7,687 nucleotides of DNA, taken from NCBI GenBank assembly GCA_946887025.1, contig CAMPJY010000121.1:1-7687 (forward strand). The letters run 5' to 3'. The number at the start of each line of letters is the position of its first letter. Position 1 is the stretch's first letter. The stretch comes from an uncultured Salinimicrobium sp. GTDB taxonomy: Bacteria > Bacteroidota > Bacteroidia > Flavobacteriales > Flavobacteriaceae. This document shows positions 5,903-7,687 of this stretch, one piece after another. The notes under the pieces are model-generated. The model was not told the DNA's origin. It did no database searches and saw only the letters and a list, made by a program, of their open reading frames with translations. The position numbers and the translations under genes were made by a program.

Positions 5903-6863
5903 AGCAATTTCAGAATTCTTAGAGAAATATTACAAGCACTTTAATGCGGCAGCCCTGGTGGATGCGGCACAGGGATATAAGGAACAACTTCAGAAAGGCA
6001 ACAAGATGCTGGTGACCCTTGCAGGGGCCATGAGTACCGCCGAACTCGGGAAGATTTTTGCAGAGATGATAAGGCAGGACAAGGTGCAGATCATTTCCTG
6101 TACCGGCGCCAACCTGGAGGAAGATGTGATGAACCTGGTGGCTCATAGTCATTATAAAAGAGTACCGCATTACCGCGACCTTACCCCGCAGGAGGAGTGG
6201 GAACTTTTGGAAAAAGGACTCAATCGTGTAACAGATACCTGTATTCCTGAAGAAGAGGCTTTCAGAAGGATTCAGAAACACATCGTGAAGATCTGGAAAG
6301 ACGCTGAAGCCGCGGGAGAACGCTATTTCCCTCATGAGTTCATGTACAAATTGCTGCTTTCAGGAGCCCTGGAAGAGCATTATGAGATCGATATCAAGAA
6401 TTCCTGGATGATGGAGGCTGCAAAGAAAAATCTGCCAATGGTGGTTCCCGGATGGGAGGACAGCACCATGGGGAACATTTTCGCTTCTTATGTACTAAAA
6501 GGCGAATTGAAGGCCAGCACCATGAAGTCAGGTATTGAATATATGACCTTCCTTGCGGATTGGTATACTGATAATTCGGAAAACGGGATTGGTTTTTTCC
6601 AGATCGGGGGAGGAATTGCGGGAGATTTCCCTATCTGTGTGGTGCCAATGCTATATCAGGATATGGAACGTACAGACACTCCTTTTTGGAGTTATTTCTG
6701 CCAGATTTCCGATTCCACTACCAGTTACGGTTCCTATTCTGGGGCTGTGCCTAATGAGAAGATTACCTGGGGGAAACTGGATATAAATACTCCAAAGTTT
6801 ATTATTGAGAGTGATGCTACTATTGTGGCGCCTTTGGTCTTCGCTTACATACTGGATATGTAG
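5895..6863 (+). CDS. Deoxyhypusine synthase-like protein, probable polyamine aminobutyltransferase
   Basis: This 322-residue protein belongs to the NAD-dependent deoxyhypusine synthase family. Recognisable parts are LAGAMSTAELG (42-52), the NAD-binding ISCTGANLEEDV (67-78), GFFQIGGGIAGDFPI (233-247) and SGAVPNEKITWGK (282-294). Lys294 matches the human imine-forming Lys329, and Glu288 and Trp292 match Glu323 and Trp327. By eye, however, the human His288 position is Asp244 and the Asp316 position is Tyr281, so the amine-binding pocket differs. Bacteria lack eIF5A, the normal target, while related enzymes (plant homospermidine synthase evolved from DHS) transfer an aminobutyl group to putrescine. 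Position directly after speA and speB, with an 8-base overlap, supports a role in making homospermidine or a similar polyamine. Family membership is secure; the reaction is inference. Confidence 0.85.
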   Translation: MSRAISEFLEKYYKHFNAAALVDAAQGYKEQLQKGNKMLVTLAGAMSTAELGKIFAEMIRQDKVQIISCTGANLEEDVMNLVAHSHYKRVPHYRDLTPQEEWELLEKGLNRVTDTCIPEEEAFRRIQKHIVKIWKDAEAAGERYFPHEFMYKLLLSGALEEHYEIDIKNSWMMEAAKKNLPMVVPGWEDSTMGNIFASYVLKGELKASTMKSGIEYMTFLADWYTDNSENGIGFFQIGGGIAGDFPICVVPMLYQDMERTDTPFWSYFCQISDSTTSYGSYSGAVPNEKITWGKLDINTPKFIIESDATIVAPLVFAYILDM

Positions 6864-6893
6864 GATAGCCACGAATTCACGAATATTTTTGGG

Positions 6894-6922
6894 AAAGGAT
6901 GGGTTTTTACCTGTCCTTTTTT
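6894..6922 (+). terminator. Intrinsic terminator of the polyamine operon
   Basis: An 11-pair stem (6894-6904 with 6909-6919, including two G-U pairs) with a TTTT loop ends in a run of six Ts (6917-6922). It begins 31 bases after the stop of the DHS-like gene. The T-run is on the plus strand only, so it should not serve the converging lipoprotein gene. Confidence 0.75.
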
Positions 6923-6952
6923 ATTTTCCTTACCTAACAGCCCTCTGTGTTG

Positions 6953-7300
6953 TTACAATTCCACGCTCTCTTCCCCCTTACGCCTTTCCGCGACTTTTAC
7001 CAGCAGATCATTTCTGTAATGCTCTAGCTGTTTTAATTCATCTTTATCCAGGGACATGATGAGGAGATTCAGCTGTTTCTGAAGAGGCCGCGACTGTTTT
7101 TCGAATTCGGCACGGGACAGGACCTTTTTTTCCACCTGCTGCGAACCTTCGATCAGTTCCCGGGCAATGGCTTTTGCTTCTTCCAGATAAGCATGGTCAG
7201 AAATAATTTCTTTTTTGGCACTTTTATCAGGCTGGTGAGTGTTGAAGTTACAACCAGCGCTAATTATAAGTAGGAAAACAAGCAAAAACAGTCGGTTCAT
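6953..7300 (-). CDS. Small predicted lipoprotein of unknown function
   Basis: This 115-residue protein starts with a basic MNR and a hydrophobic run, then a lipobox ending SAGC (14-17). Cys17 would be lipidated and the mature protein of 99 residues anchored in the membrane facing the periplasm or the outer surface. No acidic surface-export signal directly follows the Cys. The mature part is highly charged, mostly Lys, Glu, Gln and Leu, and looks all-helical, possibly coiled-coil, about residues 35-110. I recognise no domain. It converges on the polyamine operon and has its own promoter-like box 67 bases downstream of the glycosyltransferase-like gene, so it may be transcribed alone or with that gene. 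The TAA stop is at 6955-6953. Confidence is high that it is a real gene, low for any function. Confidence 0.75.
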   Translation of the reverse strand: MNRLFLLVFLLIISAGCNFNTHQPDKSAKKEIISDHAYLEEAKAIARELIEGSQQVEKKVLSRAEFEKQSRPLQKQLNLLIMSLDKDELKQLEHYRNDLLVKVAERRKGEESVEL

Positions 7301-7319
7301 GGAATCAGTAGGCTTTTAA

Positions 7320-7327
7320 CAAATATA
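7320..7327 (-). promoter_or_regulatory. -7 box of the lipoprotein gene
   Basis: On the minus strand this reads TATATTTG, a perfect TAnnTTTG match, 19 bases ahead of the ATG at 7300. The transcript would start near 7313 and have a leader of about 12 bases. No TTG is found 17-23 bases upstream, so the -33 half is missing or degenerate. Confidence 0.4.
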
Positions 7328-7367
7328 AAAAAATTCTAATCCATAAGGAAGGGAATGTTCTAATTGA

Positions 7368-7687
7368 TTAGTGCTTTAAAGAAGATTTTATTTTCATAAG
7401 TTTAAAGCTTTCGAATCCCAAATAACCATAAACCAAAAGGTATTCCGTGAAAACCAGCCATAGGTTTTCCTCAACCGGAGTGGTGGCATAAGCTGAATAG
7501 CTGAGGAATGCAGCAATGGACCAAACCAGGGGAAACCGGAATCGGGTGAAGATGCAGAGAATAAGCGGAAGCGCCAGATACCAGGGGTGAACTGTGGTAG
7601 CAAGTAAATAATAGAAACCTACCCCCCAGAACATCCCTCCGTAAGGGCGGACCAGCGTGTCCGCCCTTACGGAGGGATGTTCTGGGG
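7368..7687 (-). CDS. C-terminal end of a membrane glycosyltransferase-like protein (GT-C type)
   Basis: The frame is open to the window end, so the N-terminal part is missing. An ATG at 7634 is internal: the codons before it continue a plausible protein (LVRPYGGMFWGVGFYYL). The visible part has three hydrophobic segments and the motif TTVHPWYL, which I associate with the last helices of flavobacterial polyprenol-phosphate-dependent mannosyltransferases (GT-C fold, inner membrane, using a lipid-linked sugar). The C-terminus is short and basic (KLMKIKSSLKH), probably cytoplasmic. The assignment is tentative because only about 95 residues are visible. Codons beyond about 7652 lie in the right arm of the terminal palindrome and may not belong to the gene. 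The stop is TAA at 7370-7368, with 67 bases before the lipoprotein gene. Confidence 0.6.
   Translation of the reverse strand, partial: PEHPSVRADTLVRPYGGMFWGVGFYYLLATTVHPWYLALPLILCIFTRFRFPLVWSIAAFLSYSAYATTPVEENLWLVFTEYLLVYGYLGFESFKLMKIKSSLKH
7624..7687. repeat. Perfect 29-base-arm palindrome at the window end
   Basis: Bases 7624-7652 are the exact reverse complement of 7659-7687, with a 6-base loop CAGCGT. The left arm lies in coding sequence of the membrane protein, and pairing is still perfect at the last base of the window. This is what a fold-back chimera at a contig end looks like; a natural 29-base perfect palindrome inside a gene would be unusual. Confidence 0.9.

Noticed and set aside
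6894..6922. Bidirectional terminator also serving the lipoprotein gene
   Set aside because: Read on the minus strand, the hairpin is followed by CCCAAAAATATT, with no T-run.

Overview
The window looks like a chromosomal piece from a member of the Flavobacteriia (phylum Bacteroidota). The evidence is the gene content and order (mevalonate kinase, UbiA prenyltransferase, RluB, a short arginine decarboxylase, agmatinase, a deoxyhypusine-synthase-like protein), promoter boxes of the Bacteroidota type TAnnTTTG, starts without an obvious Shine-Dalgarno sequence, and a moderate G+C content with A/T-rich gaps. This is recognition from memory of the families; no search was run.

Layout. Positions 1-2130 (+) hold an isoprenoid/lipid operon: the 3' part of a small DUF2442 gene, a mevalonate kinase overlapping it by 4 bases, and a UbiA-type membrane prenyltransferase 4 bases further on. 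A good Bacteroidota promoter (2188-2220) then drives a single rluB-type pseudouridine synthase gene (2235-3134). The 431-base gap at 3135-3565 holds a 112-base element with perfect 12-base terminal inverted repeats and a perfect 7-base flanking direct repeat (a MITE-like insertion), an intrinsic terminator, and A/T-rich promoter-like sequence. Positions 3566-6863 (+) form a polyamine operon: speA with a TTG start, speB, and a deoxyhypusine-synthase-like gene overlapping speB by 8 bases, closed by a clear intrinsic terminator at 6894-6922. Two minus-strand genes follow: a small unknown lipoprotein (6953-7300) and the C-terminal end of a multi-pass membrane protein that resembles a GT-C glycosyltransferase (7368 to the window end).

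How the genes work together. SpeA and SpeB should convert arginine to agmatine and then putrescine. Bacteria have no eIF5A, so the DHS-like protein most likely uses its aminobutyl-transfer chemistry to make a polyamine such as homospermidine, a major polyamine of many flavobacteria; this is inference. Mevalonate kinase feeds isoprenoid synthesis, and the adjacent UbiA enzyme may use the polyprenyl product to make a quinone or an archaeal-type ether lipid precursor.

The window ends in a perfect 29-base-arm palindrome that starts inside the last gene. It looks like a fold-back at a contig end rather than natural sequence, so the last 30 or so bases should be treated with caution. The most interesting items are the MITE-like element and the DHS-like enzyme with altered substrate-pocket residues.
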